Shown one piece after another: positions 42,741-50,857 of a stretch of DNA of 64,000 nucleotides (its first letter is position 1; each line of letters opens with the position of its first letter). The translations under genes and the position numbers were made by a program. The stretch is from CAZHYV01 sp964537055 (GTDB taxonomy: Bacteria > Myxococcota_A > Polyangia > Palsa-1104 > JAEUJZ01), in NCBI GenBank assembly GCA_964537055.1, contig CAZHYV010000002.1:186001-250000 (forward strand), written 5' to 3'. The notes beneath the pieces are model-generated. The model was not told the DNA's origin. It did not search any database and saw only the letters and a program-made list of their open reading frames with translations.

Positions 42741-43892
42741 ATGAATCTGTTTACCCCCCTAGGACAATCAAGCAAGGCACGTGCTGGCATTGTAACTCTC
42801 CCCCATGGCGAGGTACCTACCCCGATTTTCATGCCCGTTGGGACCGTTGGTAGCGTCAAGGCGATGTCTGTTCCTGAACTACTGTCGTTGGGAAGTAAAA
42901 TCATCCTGGGCAACACCTACCATCTATGGCTCCGTCCGGGGCTGGAAGTGATCAAAGCACACGGAGATTTGCACCGATTTACCACTTGGCCCAGGCCCAT
43001 CTTGACGGATTCTGGAGGTTTCCAAGTCTTCAGCTTGACCAGCCTTAACAAAATTACTGAGGAAGGGGTCCAGTTCCGTTCTCATATCGATGGGTCCTTA
43101 CGTCACCTGACTCCAGAACTTTCGATGGAGATTCAAGCCACGCTGGGCAGCGACATTGCCATGGCATTTGACCAATGTCCTCCTGGGCTTAGCGAATCTC
43201 CTCAAATTGAGGCAGCCATGCGAAGGACAACAGCCTGGGCCAAGCGTTGTCTTGCCGTCCCCGCGCCTTGGCTTCATGATGGGATGCAGACCCTGGGACA
43301 GCAAAAGCGCTTTGGAATTATCCAGGGCGGTACCTTCTTGAACCTAAGGCGGCAGCATCTTGAAGAGATTTGTGCACTTCCGTTTGATGGATTTGCACTG
43401 GGAGGATTCTCTGTGGGCGAGCCGATTCCTCTCATGTACGAGCTTTTACATCAGTTAGCTGCTGAGATGCCAAGCGACCGGCCCAGGTACCTTATGGGTG
43501 TAGGAACACCACAGGATCTGCTGGTAGCCATCGGTGCTGGCATTGACATGTTTGATTGCGTCATGCCAACGCGAAATGCGCGAAATGGACAATTGTTTAC
43601 CTCACGGGGCAGGATCACCATCCGGAATGCTCAGTACCGTCTTGACCAGGGCCCCTTGGACGCAGAGTGTTCATGCGAGACATGCACCCGCTATACCCGC
43701 TCTTACCTCCGCCACCTTTTTATTAGCAAAGAGATCCTTTACAGCCGATTGGCAACCTTGCACAACCTTACGTATTACCTGCACCTGGTTACGCAAGCAC
43801 GTGAAGCCATCTTAGAAGATCGTTATGAGGCTTTCATGAGAAATCAGTTTCTTTTATGGGAGCAGGAGGGAGCAAAATCCTCTGCCATCTAG
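42741..43892 (+). CDS. tgt: tRNA-guanine transglycosylase
   Basis: 383 residues, normal size. It exchanges the wobble guanine of GUN-anticodon tRNAs for the queuine precursor preQ1. The acid/base Asp is D90 in TDSGGFQVFSL, the nucleophile Asp is in DMFDCVMPTRNARNG, and GIIQGG and the zinc site CSCETC with its following His are all present. GGAG lies about 7 bases before the ATG. It follows queA, the next step of the same pathway, and grxC lies downstream. Confidence 0.97.
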   Translation: MNLFTPLGQSSKARAGIVTLPHGEVPTPIFMPVGTVGSVKAMSVPELLSLGSKIILGNTYHLWLRPGLEVIKAHGDLHRFTTWPRPILTDSGGFQVFSLTSLNKITEEGVQFRSHIDGSLRHLTPELSMEIQATLGSDIAMAFDQCPPGLSESPQIEAAMRRTTAWAKRCLAVPAPWLHDGMQTLGQQKRFGIIQGGTFLNLRRQHLEEICALPFDGFALGGFSVGEPIPLMYELLHQLAAEMPSDRPRYLMGVGTPQDLLVAIGAGIDMFDCVMPTRNARNGQLFTSRGRITIRNAQYRLDQGPLDAECSCETCTRYTRSYLRHLFISKEILYSRLATLHNLTYYLHLVTQAREAILEDRYEAFMRNQFLLWEQEGAKSSAI

Positions 43893-44017
43893 GAGGTATC
43901 TTTAAGAAAAGCTCTTCCGCATTCTAAAACAGGATGCATTCAAGAATTCGGTCACTGCGTCAGGGCCAGACCGATCTTTTCCTTGCTTCCAGCCGAACGT
44001 GGGACCATATTAAAAAG

Positions 44018-44278
44018 ATGCCTTCGATTCAGATTTATAGTGCTTCCTATTGTAGCTATTGCGATGCTGCGAAAGATTTCTTTCGTCAAAAGAATATTCC
44101 TTTTGAGGAAATTGATGTCACCAAAGATCCAGCAAAACGAGCTTGGCTCTGGGAGATCACTGGCCGGTCGACCGTACCTCAGATCTTTATTGCGGGTACT
44201 TCGATTGGCGGGTATACGGATTTGATAGAGCTTGATAGGACAGGCAAATTAGCGCATCTCTTACAACCAAGCGGCTAG
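44018..44278 (+). CDS. grxC: Glutaredoxin (GrxC-type)
   Basis: 86 residues from the ATG at 44018, chosen because the thioredoxin fold begins there (MPSIQIYSASYCSYC); the upstream extension to 43934 has no domain. The dithiol active site is CSYC, the cis-Pro loop is STVPQIFIAG, and the glutathione-binding GGYTDL follows. It reduces protein and small-molecule disulfides with glutathione. The active site resembles the CPYC glutaredoxins with Pro changed to Ser. It lies 125 bp after tgt in the same orientation. Confidence 0.87.
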   Translation: MPSIQIYSASYCSYCDAAKDFFRQKNIPFEEIDVTKDPAKRAWLWEITGRSTVPQIFIAGTSIGGYTDLIELDRTGKLAHLLQPSG

Positions 44279-44365
44279 GAAAAATCCCATGAATCGCAGA
44301 AATGAATGCTCGCAGAAGAGCGCTGCCCTACTGCTATGCTTCCACTACCAGGGGACTGAGAAAGA

Positions 44366-45376
44366 CTAGATCTCTTTTAGAAGCTCATTCCTCTTTGTCG
44401 TGTACTCTTGCTCGTCGATAAGGCCCGCTTCTTTCAGCGCTTTCAGCTTTTTGAGACGCTCTTCTAGCGAAGGTCCGGCCGATTGGGCAGACGATTGATT
44501 TTGCTGCATCATATTGTTTGCCATGGCCATACCTACCCCAAGCCCCGCCCCTGCCAAAACCGGGTTATTGCCATTCCCGTTGCCTTCTCCTGAAGCCATC
44601 ATGGCCTTCCCCATGGCCAATTGTTGGTAGTTCTGAAGCCCGCCTGCCATTCGGATCTGCGCTGCATCTTTGTACAAGGATTTGAGCGTCTGTTCGTCCT
44701 CTTCTTTGATCGAAATGACAAAGTTCCCCATGCGAGCAATCTGGATTCCGTAGGTCTCGACCAGCGGCTGTACGGCGACCAGGGTTTGCTCTTCGATTTT
44801 TTTGTTTAGGGCGCCACTTGTGACATTGAGCAGTGGTAGCTGATCATGCACGAGGAGCGATGAAATTTTATCGCGGATGGTCTTCAGCAGTTGCTGACGA
44901 AACCATCCGGTAAATTCATCATCTGTCGCAAACGAGCGAAGGCCAAAGAATTGGATCAGCTTGATGGGATCCGTCACTTGGATGGTGTAATCACCAAAAA
45001 CCATCGTCTGAATAGCAAGACCCGACTTAGGATCTTCTACATCCCCGATACGACCGCCAAACTTAAATCCGGCCATTTCCCGCATGGTAATAAACCAGAC
45101 TTGTGCTTGGTAGACATTTCCACCAGTCACTTTATCGATGAGGCTGTTCAAAAAAAGAATATTGTCGGTCGCTAGTGTATGCCTTCCAGGACCGACCTGC
45201 CCCACAAATTGACCGTCCTTAAAGAAGACAGCCACCTCATCGGCGCCTACTGTGAGCTGTGCCTTGTTGGGGATGGTAGGATCTGGATGTTTATACACCA
45301 TAAGGCCCTTTTTGTCGTCAGGCCGTGCGATTGCAATTTCTCCGATACTATTCTTTACAAAATTGAAAATTCCCAT
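44366..45376 (-). CDS. SPFH-domain protein with C-terminal SHOCT module
   Basis: 336 residues. An AAGGAG site precedes the ATG. The N-terminal two-thirds is an SPFH/band-7-like domain of the YdjI or virion-core-like type (ADEVAVFFKDGQFVGQVGPGRHTL, then FGDYTIQVTDPIKLIQFFG). A Gly/Asn/Met-rich linker (GNGNGNNPVLAGAGLGVGMA) follows. The last 30 residues form a SHOCT helix pair (LEERLKKLKALKEAGLIDEQEY). Members often gather at membranes as oligomers and are linked to stress responses; the exact role is unknown. There is no signal peptide. It stands alone. Confidence 0.83.
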   Translation of the reverse strand: MGIFNFVKNSIGEIAIARPDDKKGLMVYKHPDPTIPNKAQLTVGADEVAVFFKDGQFVGQVGPGRHTLATDNILFLNSLIDKVTGGNVYQAQVWFITMREMAGFKFGGRIGDVEDPKSGLAIQTMVFGDYTIQVTDPIKLIQFFGLRSFATDDEFTGWFRQQLLKTIRDKISSLLVHDQLPLLNVTSGALNKKIEEQTLVAVQPLVETYGIQIARMGNFVISIKEEDEQTLKSLYKDAAQIRMAGGLQNYQQLAMGKAMMASGEGNGNGNNPVLAGAGLGVGMAMANNMMQQNQSSAQSAGPSLEERLKKLKALKEAGLIDEQEYTTKRNELLKEI

Positions 45377-45386
45377 GAATTTCTCC

Positions 45387-45838
45387 TTGTGATAGATGGA
45401 TTATACTCTGATTTTAGCGCTTTGCAATCAATCCCGGTAACTCTTGTCGCTCACACAGGCTCTCGAGAGAAGTGCATCCTCGATGCAAACGTACCTACCG
45501 TGGATGATTTTGTCTGCTTAGCAAGAGTTACCGAAATCGACGAGGAAACTCTCGCTTGCGGATCATGCCAATCGCACGTTGATACGAACATGGCTCAGAT
45601 CTACTTCCATCCCAAGAAGCCTGTCTTTTTAACATCTTTTTCTTGACATCTAAAAGAAGGCACACAAAAGTCGATTGCCATGCAGCAAGAGAAAAACTTG
45701 TTCGTCCCCATGTTTAGCCTAGCAGATCAGAAAGCGGATGTGCGATTTGATACGTGGCTGGATCCTAATTTCGACCCAGCCATTGTAATGTCTGATTTGT
45801 ATAAGCAGATCAATGGTGGGTACCGTTACATTGACTAA
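45387..45838 (+). pseudogene. Open frame interrupted by a single in-frame TGA
   Basis: Between the SPFH gene and the next gene there are 570 bp with no ordinary gene. The plus strand carries a protein-like frame (LARVTEIDEETLACGSCQS ... KPVFLTSFS) stopped by TGA at 45644. It continues in the same frame, with no further stop, through an ATG at 45680 (MQQEKNLFVPMFSLADQ) to TAA at 45836. The pieces therefore look like one gene broken by a nonsense change. The upstream limit is unsure; a GTG at 45387 is the first start outside the SPFH gene. No family is recognised. The downstream piece alone would encode 52 residues. Confidence 0.35.
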
Positions 45839-45946
45839 ACAGGTTTGATATTCTCAAGGATGGACGCTCAAATAAAGGGAAGAATAAAAAGAGGGAGCCT
45901 CTCAAGACACAAAAAAACTGAGCTTAGATCCACTTCTCCGTTGGTA

Positions 45947-47053
45947 TTACTTCGTAGAGCTTTGTGGCAAAAAAAGAGGGAGCTTTTTCTTCTTCTCTGT
46001 ATGCTCGACAATCCCTACGATCGATAATCCAGCAGCACTGATCGCAACGGTCCCCAGACTGATCCATACGCCAGATTTAAAATCATGTACAACCTTGCCA
46101 CAAGACTGATTATACCGAGGGCCACAATCTGATCCTAAATCGATGGTGGAAAGATCGGTTCCCCAATTGATTCCTATGATGACTGCAGAAGCAATGACAC
46201 TCAAAGCAAGGTTGGCCCCCAAAACTCCGTAGGCGGCTTTCATAGAAGCTGACCGGCCTTGGGAGAAGGGGTATCCGCTATACCCAGGAGACAAGCCCGA
46301 ATATCCAGGAGGCAAGCCAGCCGGAAACGATGTTGATGTGTAGATCTGGCCGAAATTAGGATGGGGTGATAAGGGAGGAGAAGGCGTGGCAATAGATGGG
46401 CTAGACGAAGGTGTCAATTTTGCTTTTGTGCTTGCGATGGCTTGGGTTAGCACTTCTTTTAGGCATGCCGAACTCCAAGCTCCAGGGCAGGAAGCGTACT
46501 GGATGTCTTCAACTTTAGGCAGAACTGGAGGCAAAGTTTCGTTGTTTCCATCGAACCAAAATACTTGGCTCACAAAATGAGGAAGGGATGGTGGAGGAGA
46601 AACAAATACAGAAACAATCAAAAACGGACGAGCTTGTTCGCCCTTCCAGTGCACTTTCTTCAAGCTCTCAATGGCTCGCTCTTTCAAATGAGAATCTACT
46701 AGATCTAAGAAGTTTCCCAGGACCAAAGGCCGCCGATTTAACAATTGTCCTGTGGCTTGGCAAATGAGCGGTTGTGCCTCCTGTGAAGATACTTGGGAAT
46801 TGCCAGAAAGCTCACGAAACGTCTTCCATAAAGAATCATCACTCATCCCTTTATATTCTTTAGAGTGGTATAAAGCGACAAAAACCCCGGCAAACGGATC
46901 CATGGGCTGTGACAATAAAGTGCAAGGTGCTCCAGATTGGGGAGAGGTCTCTCTTTCTTGCGCCCCTACATTATCTAGATTTAATAACAACAGAGAAAAA
47001 CAAAAAACAATTGGGGTTGCTATGGGAGTAAACCGAATATTTTTTGGGGTCAT
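45947..47053 (-). CDS. Exported/membrane protein with Pro-rich linker, hypothetical
   Basis: I chose the ATG at 47053 (368 residues) because TTAGGAAA lies just upstream; another ATG at 47071 precedes it. A hydrophobic leader (about 10-31, ending NVGAQE) suggests export. A domain of about 170 residues with scattered Cys follows, then a low-complexity linker (SSSPSIATPSPPLSPHP, LPPGYSGLSPGYSGYPF), then two membrane helices (about 270-292 and 328-350) and a Lys-rich end. The layout recalls myxobacterial PEGA-like proteins with paired C-terminal helices, but no PEGA motif is evident. A 24-bp palindrome lies 53 bp upstream of the start. Confidence 0.65.
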   Translation of the reverse strand: MTPKNIRFTPIATPIVFCFSLLLLNLDNVGAQERETSPQSGAPCTLLSQPMDPFAGVFVALYHSKEYKGMSDDSLWKTFRELSGNSQVSSQEAQPLICQATGQLLNRRPLVLGNFLDLVDSHLKERAIESLKKVHWKGEQARPFLIVSVFVSPPPSLPHFVSQVFWFDGNNETLPPVLPKVEDIQYASCPGAWSSACLKEVLTQAIASTKAKLTPSSSPSIATPSPPLSPHPNFGQIYTSTSFPAGLPPGYSGLSPGYSGYPFSQGRSASMKAAYGVLGANLALSVIASAVIIGINWGTDLSTIDLGSDCGPRYNQSCGKVVHDFKSGVWISLGTVAISAAGLSIVGIVEHTEKKKKLPLFLPQSSTK

Positions 47054-47106
47054 GTTTTTTCCTAAATACAAATCCCGCTATAAAAAAGCAATCTATCATA
47101 AACTCT

Positions 47107-47130
47107 TTCCTATAGCTCGAGCTATAGGAA
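47107..47130. promoter_or_regulatory. 24-bp perfect loopless palindrome between divergent genes
   Basis: The half-site TTCCTATAGCTC is followed directly by its exact reverse complement, with CTCGAG at the centre. It lies 53 bp upstream of the minus-strand gene start (47053) and 174 bp upstream of the Nudix gene start (47305). That is a natural place for the operator of a dimeric regulator acting on one or both genes. The regulator is not in sight. Confidence 0.5.
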
Positions 47131-47304
47131 GCTGACAACTTTATGACAGAATCTAAAGCTGTATTCGAGCAGTAGTTTTCCCAAATGGACCAGCTTCCGC
47201 CTTACCAACGTTCACCCACTTTTCCCTCCACCTGCTTCAGAAATATTGCTTATGAGCGAGATAGATAGTTGCAATTTTTTAAAAAGCGTAGCAGGATTCA
47301 CCCC

Positions 47305-47706
47305 ATGGAACGAAAAACGATTCGTGTTGTTGCCGCAGTTGCCCAGGAAGATGGGTGCTATCTGATCACACAACGCCGGAAAACGGCGGTTCTTCCTCTA
47401 TTTTGGGAATTTCCTGGAGGAAAGGTGGAAGGCCAAGAACAAGACGAAGATGCGCTTCGTCGCGAACTGAGAGAGCGGCTTGGCGCTGAGTTTACCATTG
47501 GCAAAAAACTAGCAGAGCAGGAGCATTCCTATAAAGAGGGAACCAAAATTACGATGGCTCTTTATGAGGCGACGTTAGGAAAGAACCAAACGCTCTCTGC
47601 CAAGCGTGTGGAAGATTTCCGTTGGGTCCCTGCAACAGAATTAGGATTCTATGAATTCCCCGGTGCAGACCAACAGGTAATCGCGCTTTTGGACCTGCCT
47701 AAGTAA
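47305..47706 (+). CDS. Nudix hydrolase, MutT-like
   Basis: 133 residues from the ATG at 47305; a TTG 12 codons earlier is possible. It starts RKTIRVVAAVAQEDGCYLITQRR and has FWEFPGGKVEGQEQDEDAL followed by RRELRERLGAEF, the Nudix box. The box fits GX5EX7REUXEEXGU except that the second Glu of the EE pair is Arg. In E. coli MutT that position is a metal ligand, so activity may be altered. MutT enzymes clear 8-oxo-dGTP and pair functionally with MutY, which is at 33008. It is followed by gpmI after 20 bp, so the two are probably co-transcribed. Confidence 0.85.
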   Translation: MERKTIRVVAAVAQEDGCYLITQRRKTAVLPLFWEFPGGKVEGQEQDEDALRRELRERLGAEFTIGKKLAEQEHSYKEGTKITMALYEATLGKNQTLSAKRVEDFRWVPATELGFYEFPGADQQVIALLDLPK

Positions 47707-47726
47707 CCGCATCTTCTTCTGGTCTT

Positions 47727-49319
47727 ATGCGGCCCCTTCTTCTCATTGTCCTAGATGGTTTTGGCGAACGGGCAGAGCGCACGGCAAATGCGATACGCTT
47801 GGCCAAAACCCCTACGCTTGATCACCTGTATCAAACCTACCCTTCAACTTTGCTTTCCGCCTCGGGGCTTTCCGTGGGACTACCTGAGGGTCAGATGGGT
47901 AATTCTGAGGTGGGTCATATGACGTTAGGGGCAGGCAGAGTCATGTATCAGGATCTTCCCCGAATTTCAAAAGCCATTGAAGATGGAAGTTTTTTTCATA
48001 ATGAAGTGCTTCTTCGTACGATGGAGCATGTAAAAAAACATCAATCTACACTGCACATCATCGGGCTTACCTCAGAGGGAGGGGTTCATTCTCATATCGA
48101 TCATGGTCTTGCTATCGCTAGATTATGCAAAATTCAAGGGATCTCTAGAGTCGCCTGGCATGCGATTTTGGATGGACGAGATACCCCTCCTATCTCTGCA
48201 CTGCCTTCTTTAGAGCGGGTCGAAAACGAACTTTCGAACCTAGGCATTGGACACATTGCAAGCCTGGTAGGACGGTTTTATGCAATGGATCGAGACCAAA
48301 GGTGGGAGCGCACTAAAATGGCGTACGACCTTTTGGTGCATGGTCAAGGCAGGCGATTTCCTCGAGCAAACGGAATGAGAGCAGCCCTCCAGTCTGCATA
48401 CGCTCAGCAGGAAACTGACGAATTTGTAAAGCCTATCGTTCTTTTCGATGAAAAAGAAGAAGTCATTAGCATCCGCCCCATGGATGCAGTGGTATTTTTT
48501 AATTTTCGTGCAGATCGCGCTCGTCAGCTGATTCTTTCGCTGACTGATCCTACCTTTCATTCGTTCGATCGGTCTGTGTTTCAAAAGCCTCTCTATGTTG
48601 TGTGCATGACCCAGTACGACCAAACGTTTCAGCTTCCCGTCTTATTCCCCTCGCAAGTTTTGCACAACCACCTGGGAGAGTATTTCTCGAAACTGGGGAT
48701 ACGCCAGTTTCGCATTGCAGAGACAGAAAAATATGCACACGTTACGTTCTTCTTTAACGGGGGTAGGGAAGCCCCTTATCCGGGTGAGACTCGCCAGGTC
48801 ATTCCTTCACGTCGCGATGTTGCTACGTACGACCAAGCGCCGGAGATGAGCGCCCTTGACATCACCTCGTCTTTAGCAACTGCAATGCGCACCCTTTCTT
48901 CGATGCATGCAAATTCAGCAATACACACAGAGGGGTACGGCTTTTTCTTGGTGAACTTTGCTAATCCTGACATGGTAGGTCATACGGGTAGCCTAGAGGC
49001 AACTATCCGTGCAGTCGAAGTCATCGATGGTTGCTTGCACCAGTTGATCCAAGAAGCCCAGCTGCATGATATGGCTGTCATCATCACCGCTGATCACGGA
49101 AACTGCGAACAGATGTGGGACGAAGGTACAGGGCAGCTTCATACTGCACACACCACCAATCCGGTTCCTTTTCTGTTGGTAGATTCACACCATCAGCACG
49201 CAAGACTGCGATCCGAAGGTGGGCTTAGCGATGTGGCTCCGACGATTTTGGAAATTATGGGGTTGCCCGTTCCTAAAGAGATGACTGGGCGCTCGCTATT
49301 CGTTCAATCTCTTGCATAA
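47727..49319 (+). CDS. gpmI: Phosphoglycerate mutase, 2,3-bisphosphoglycerate-independent
   Basis: 530 residues, slightly above the usual 510-515. It interconverts 3- and 2-phosphoglycerate in glycolysis using two Mn ions. The metal-binding Asp is D10 in LIVLDGFGERAE and the phospho-accepting Ser is S60 in GQMGNSEVGHMTLGAGR. The iPGM domain has SEGGVHSHIDH, HAILDGRDTPP and FNFRADRARQL. The C-terminal metal ligands are NFANPDMVGHTG, ITADHGNCEQM and HTAHTTNPVPF. All catalytic residues are present. It follows the Nudix gene closely and converges with the export cassette. Confidence 0.96.
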   Translation: MRPLLLIVLDGFGERAERTANAIRLAKTPTLDHLYQTYPSTLLSASGLSVGLPEGQMGNSEVGHMTLGAGRVMYQDLPRISKAIEDGSFFHNEVLLRTMEHVKKHQSTLHIIGLTSEGGVHSHIDHGLAIARLCKIQGISRVAWHAILDGRDTPPISALPSLERVENELSNLGIGHIASLVGRFYAMDRDQRWERTKMAYDLLVHGQGRRFPRANGMRAALQSAYAQQETDEFVKPIVLFDEKEEVISIRPMDAVVFFNFRADRARQLILSLTDPTFHSFDRSVFQKPLYVVCMTQYDQTFQLPVLFPSQVLHNHLGEYFSKLGIRQFRIAETEKYAHVTFFFNGGREAPYPGETRQVIPSRRDVATYDQAPEMSALDITSSLATAMRTLSSMHANSAIHTEGYGFFLVNFANPDMVGHTGSLEATIRAVEVIDGCLHQLIQEAQLHDMAVIITADHGNCEQMWDEGTGQLHTAHTTNPVPFLLVDSHHQHARLRSEGGLSDVAPTILEIMGLPVPKEMTGRSLFVQSLA

Positions 49320-49344
49320 CTCCCAGCCATGAGCTCAACCTAGC

Positions 49345-50853
49345 TCACTGGCCTGAAAGCGCGGCGGTATAGGCCGCCTGCCCCTTGAAATACTCGAGCT
49401 GTGAGTCCACCAACCGAAGTTCAGCCTCGGCCGTAAATTGTTCTCTTAGATTCACAAAGACCAAATTACTGTCTCCCATCCTAAACTTCTTCCACTCCCC
49501 TTCTTGGGTTTGTTTTGCAACGCTGACTTCCTCCTGATTGAGTTCGATCCTCTTCTGAGCAATGCGAAGAATGGATTGGGCGGAAAGCACTTCGGCCTTA
49601 ATTTGATCCTTCATCAAACGCAGCTGGGCTTCTGACCGCACCATTCCCGCATCCGCAGCCTGAAACTTTCCCTTGGCATACCGATTGAGCAGGGGCAGTT
49701 CGATCTTGAGCCCAACCTCTAGCACAAAGGGAGCCCTCACCAGATCCCCCGGCCCTAAATCTTGGCTGATCCCCGTGTACAAAGAGAAAAGGGGCATCAT
49801 TTGATTCTTTGCCCAGGCTCGTTCAATTTGAAATTGCTCTTTCTGGAACTGGAGTCGTTTTAGCTCTGGCCTGGTTGCAAATGCGGAAACAAGGTCTTTC
49901 TCAAGGTCCTGTTTCAAGGGCGGACCTGGAGCCGGAAACTCCTTTGGGAGCAGCGAGGCATCCGCCAGGATTGGATTGCCCTGCTCGTCCCGTAGATACA
50001 GCGAAAGCTCAATCTGGGCTTGTTCTAGCTGACGCTCGGACGCAGCGACAAATCCCTGCCTTTGCAGCACCAAACGCTCGTTATCAATCTGTTCAATCTT
50101 TGAAAGATCCCCCTCTTCAACACGGCGCCTTAGCCATTGGTTTCGCTTCTCGGCAAGGTCAAGAAGCTCCTTTGCAATCCGCAGCCGCTGCCCTGCAGAA
50201 ACCCAATCCCAGTACCGGTTGCTTGCCAGCCGGGTGGATTCAATGCGTTGCTGATCCAGAGAAGCTTTTGCCATGGAAGTACCGACCTCAGCTTTTTTCA
50301 TATCAGCGCGGCGCCTATCAATAGGACCGTTTCGCCAAAGGGGAACCTCAACACCTGCAAAGACCTCTCCATACTGGTTGGTCTCTAGCTTCCCCTCATA
50401 CACAGGAAACGTCCCTAGCCCAAGTCGATAACCCCCAAAAAACTGAGCGCCCCAAAAAGGGGTGGGTTGTGTATATCGAGCCTCAAATCGACCGTTTTGG
50501 TAGTACCCTAACGCTGCCCCCTCTGCCTGAAACCTGACTTGCGGGTCAAACGCCCCTTTGGCCGCGAGTACTTCGGCTTTTGCCATCTGCTGTTCTTGCT
50601 GTGCCACCTGAATCAAAGGGTAGTGTTTTTCTACCGAATCTACCACCTGCTTTAGCGAAAGAGATGCTTCTTGTAACTTGGTATGAGCCGATATGGATGT
50701 CTCAGGTAGCTTTGGGGAAGATGGCTCGAGCGATGGCATCGTTGATGAAAACGGAGCGGCCCAGGAAAAGCGGTTCCACCCACTCCACAAAAGCATTTGC
50801 GCAGAGAACCAAATCAGCGTGCGCAGGAGATGTCCTCTCAAGCCTAAAGTCAT
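49345..50853 (-). CDS. TolC-family outer-membrane efflux protein
   Basis: The frame opens at 50940, but the ATG at 50853 has AGGAG 7 bases upstream and begins the signal sequence, so I give 502 residues. The N-terminus (TLIWFSAQMLLWSGW) is the leader. The mature part has the duplicated coiled-coil and barrel plan of outer-membrane efflux proteins (LKQVVDSVEKHYPLIQVAQQE, ARYTQPTPFWGAQFFGGYRLG, RPELKRLQFQKEQF, FRMGDSNLVFVNLREQFTAEAEL). It forms the outer channel of the export cassette. It is the last gene of a three-gene operon (ABC, HlyD, TolC), 4 bp after the HlyD gene. Confidence 0.9.
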   Translation of the reverse strand: MTLGLRGHLLRTLIWFSAQMLLWSGWNRFSWAAPFSSTMPSLEPSSPKLPETSISAHTKLQEASLSLKQVVDSVEKHYPLIQVAQQEQQMAKAEVLAAKGAFDPQVRFQAEGAALGYYQNGRFEARYTQPTPFWGAQFFGGYRLGLGTFPVYEGKLETNQYGEVFAGVEVPLWRNGPIDRRRADMKKAEVGTSMAKASLDQQRIESTRLASNRYWDWVSAGQRLRIAKELLDLAEKRNQWLRRRVEEGDLSKIEQIDNERLVLQRQGFVAASERQLEQAQIELSLYLRDEQGNPILADASLLPKEFPAPGPPLKQDLEKDLVSAFATRPELKRLQFQKEQFQIERAWAKNQMMPLFSLYTGISQDLGPGDLVRAPFVLEVGLKIELPLLNRYAKGKFQAADAGMVRSEAQLRLMKDQIKAEVLSAQSILRIAQKRIELNQEEVSVAKQTQEGEWKKFRMGDSNLVFVNLREQFTAEAELRLVDSQLEYFKGQAAYTAALSGQ

Positions 50854-50857
50854 AAAG

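Noticed and set aside
45179..45380. Upstream extension of the 45.4-kb open frame
   Set aside because: This part is antisense to the well-supported SPFH gene, so only the portion from about 45387 was kept.
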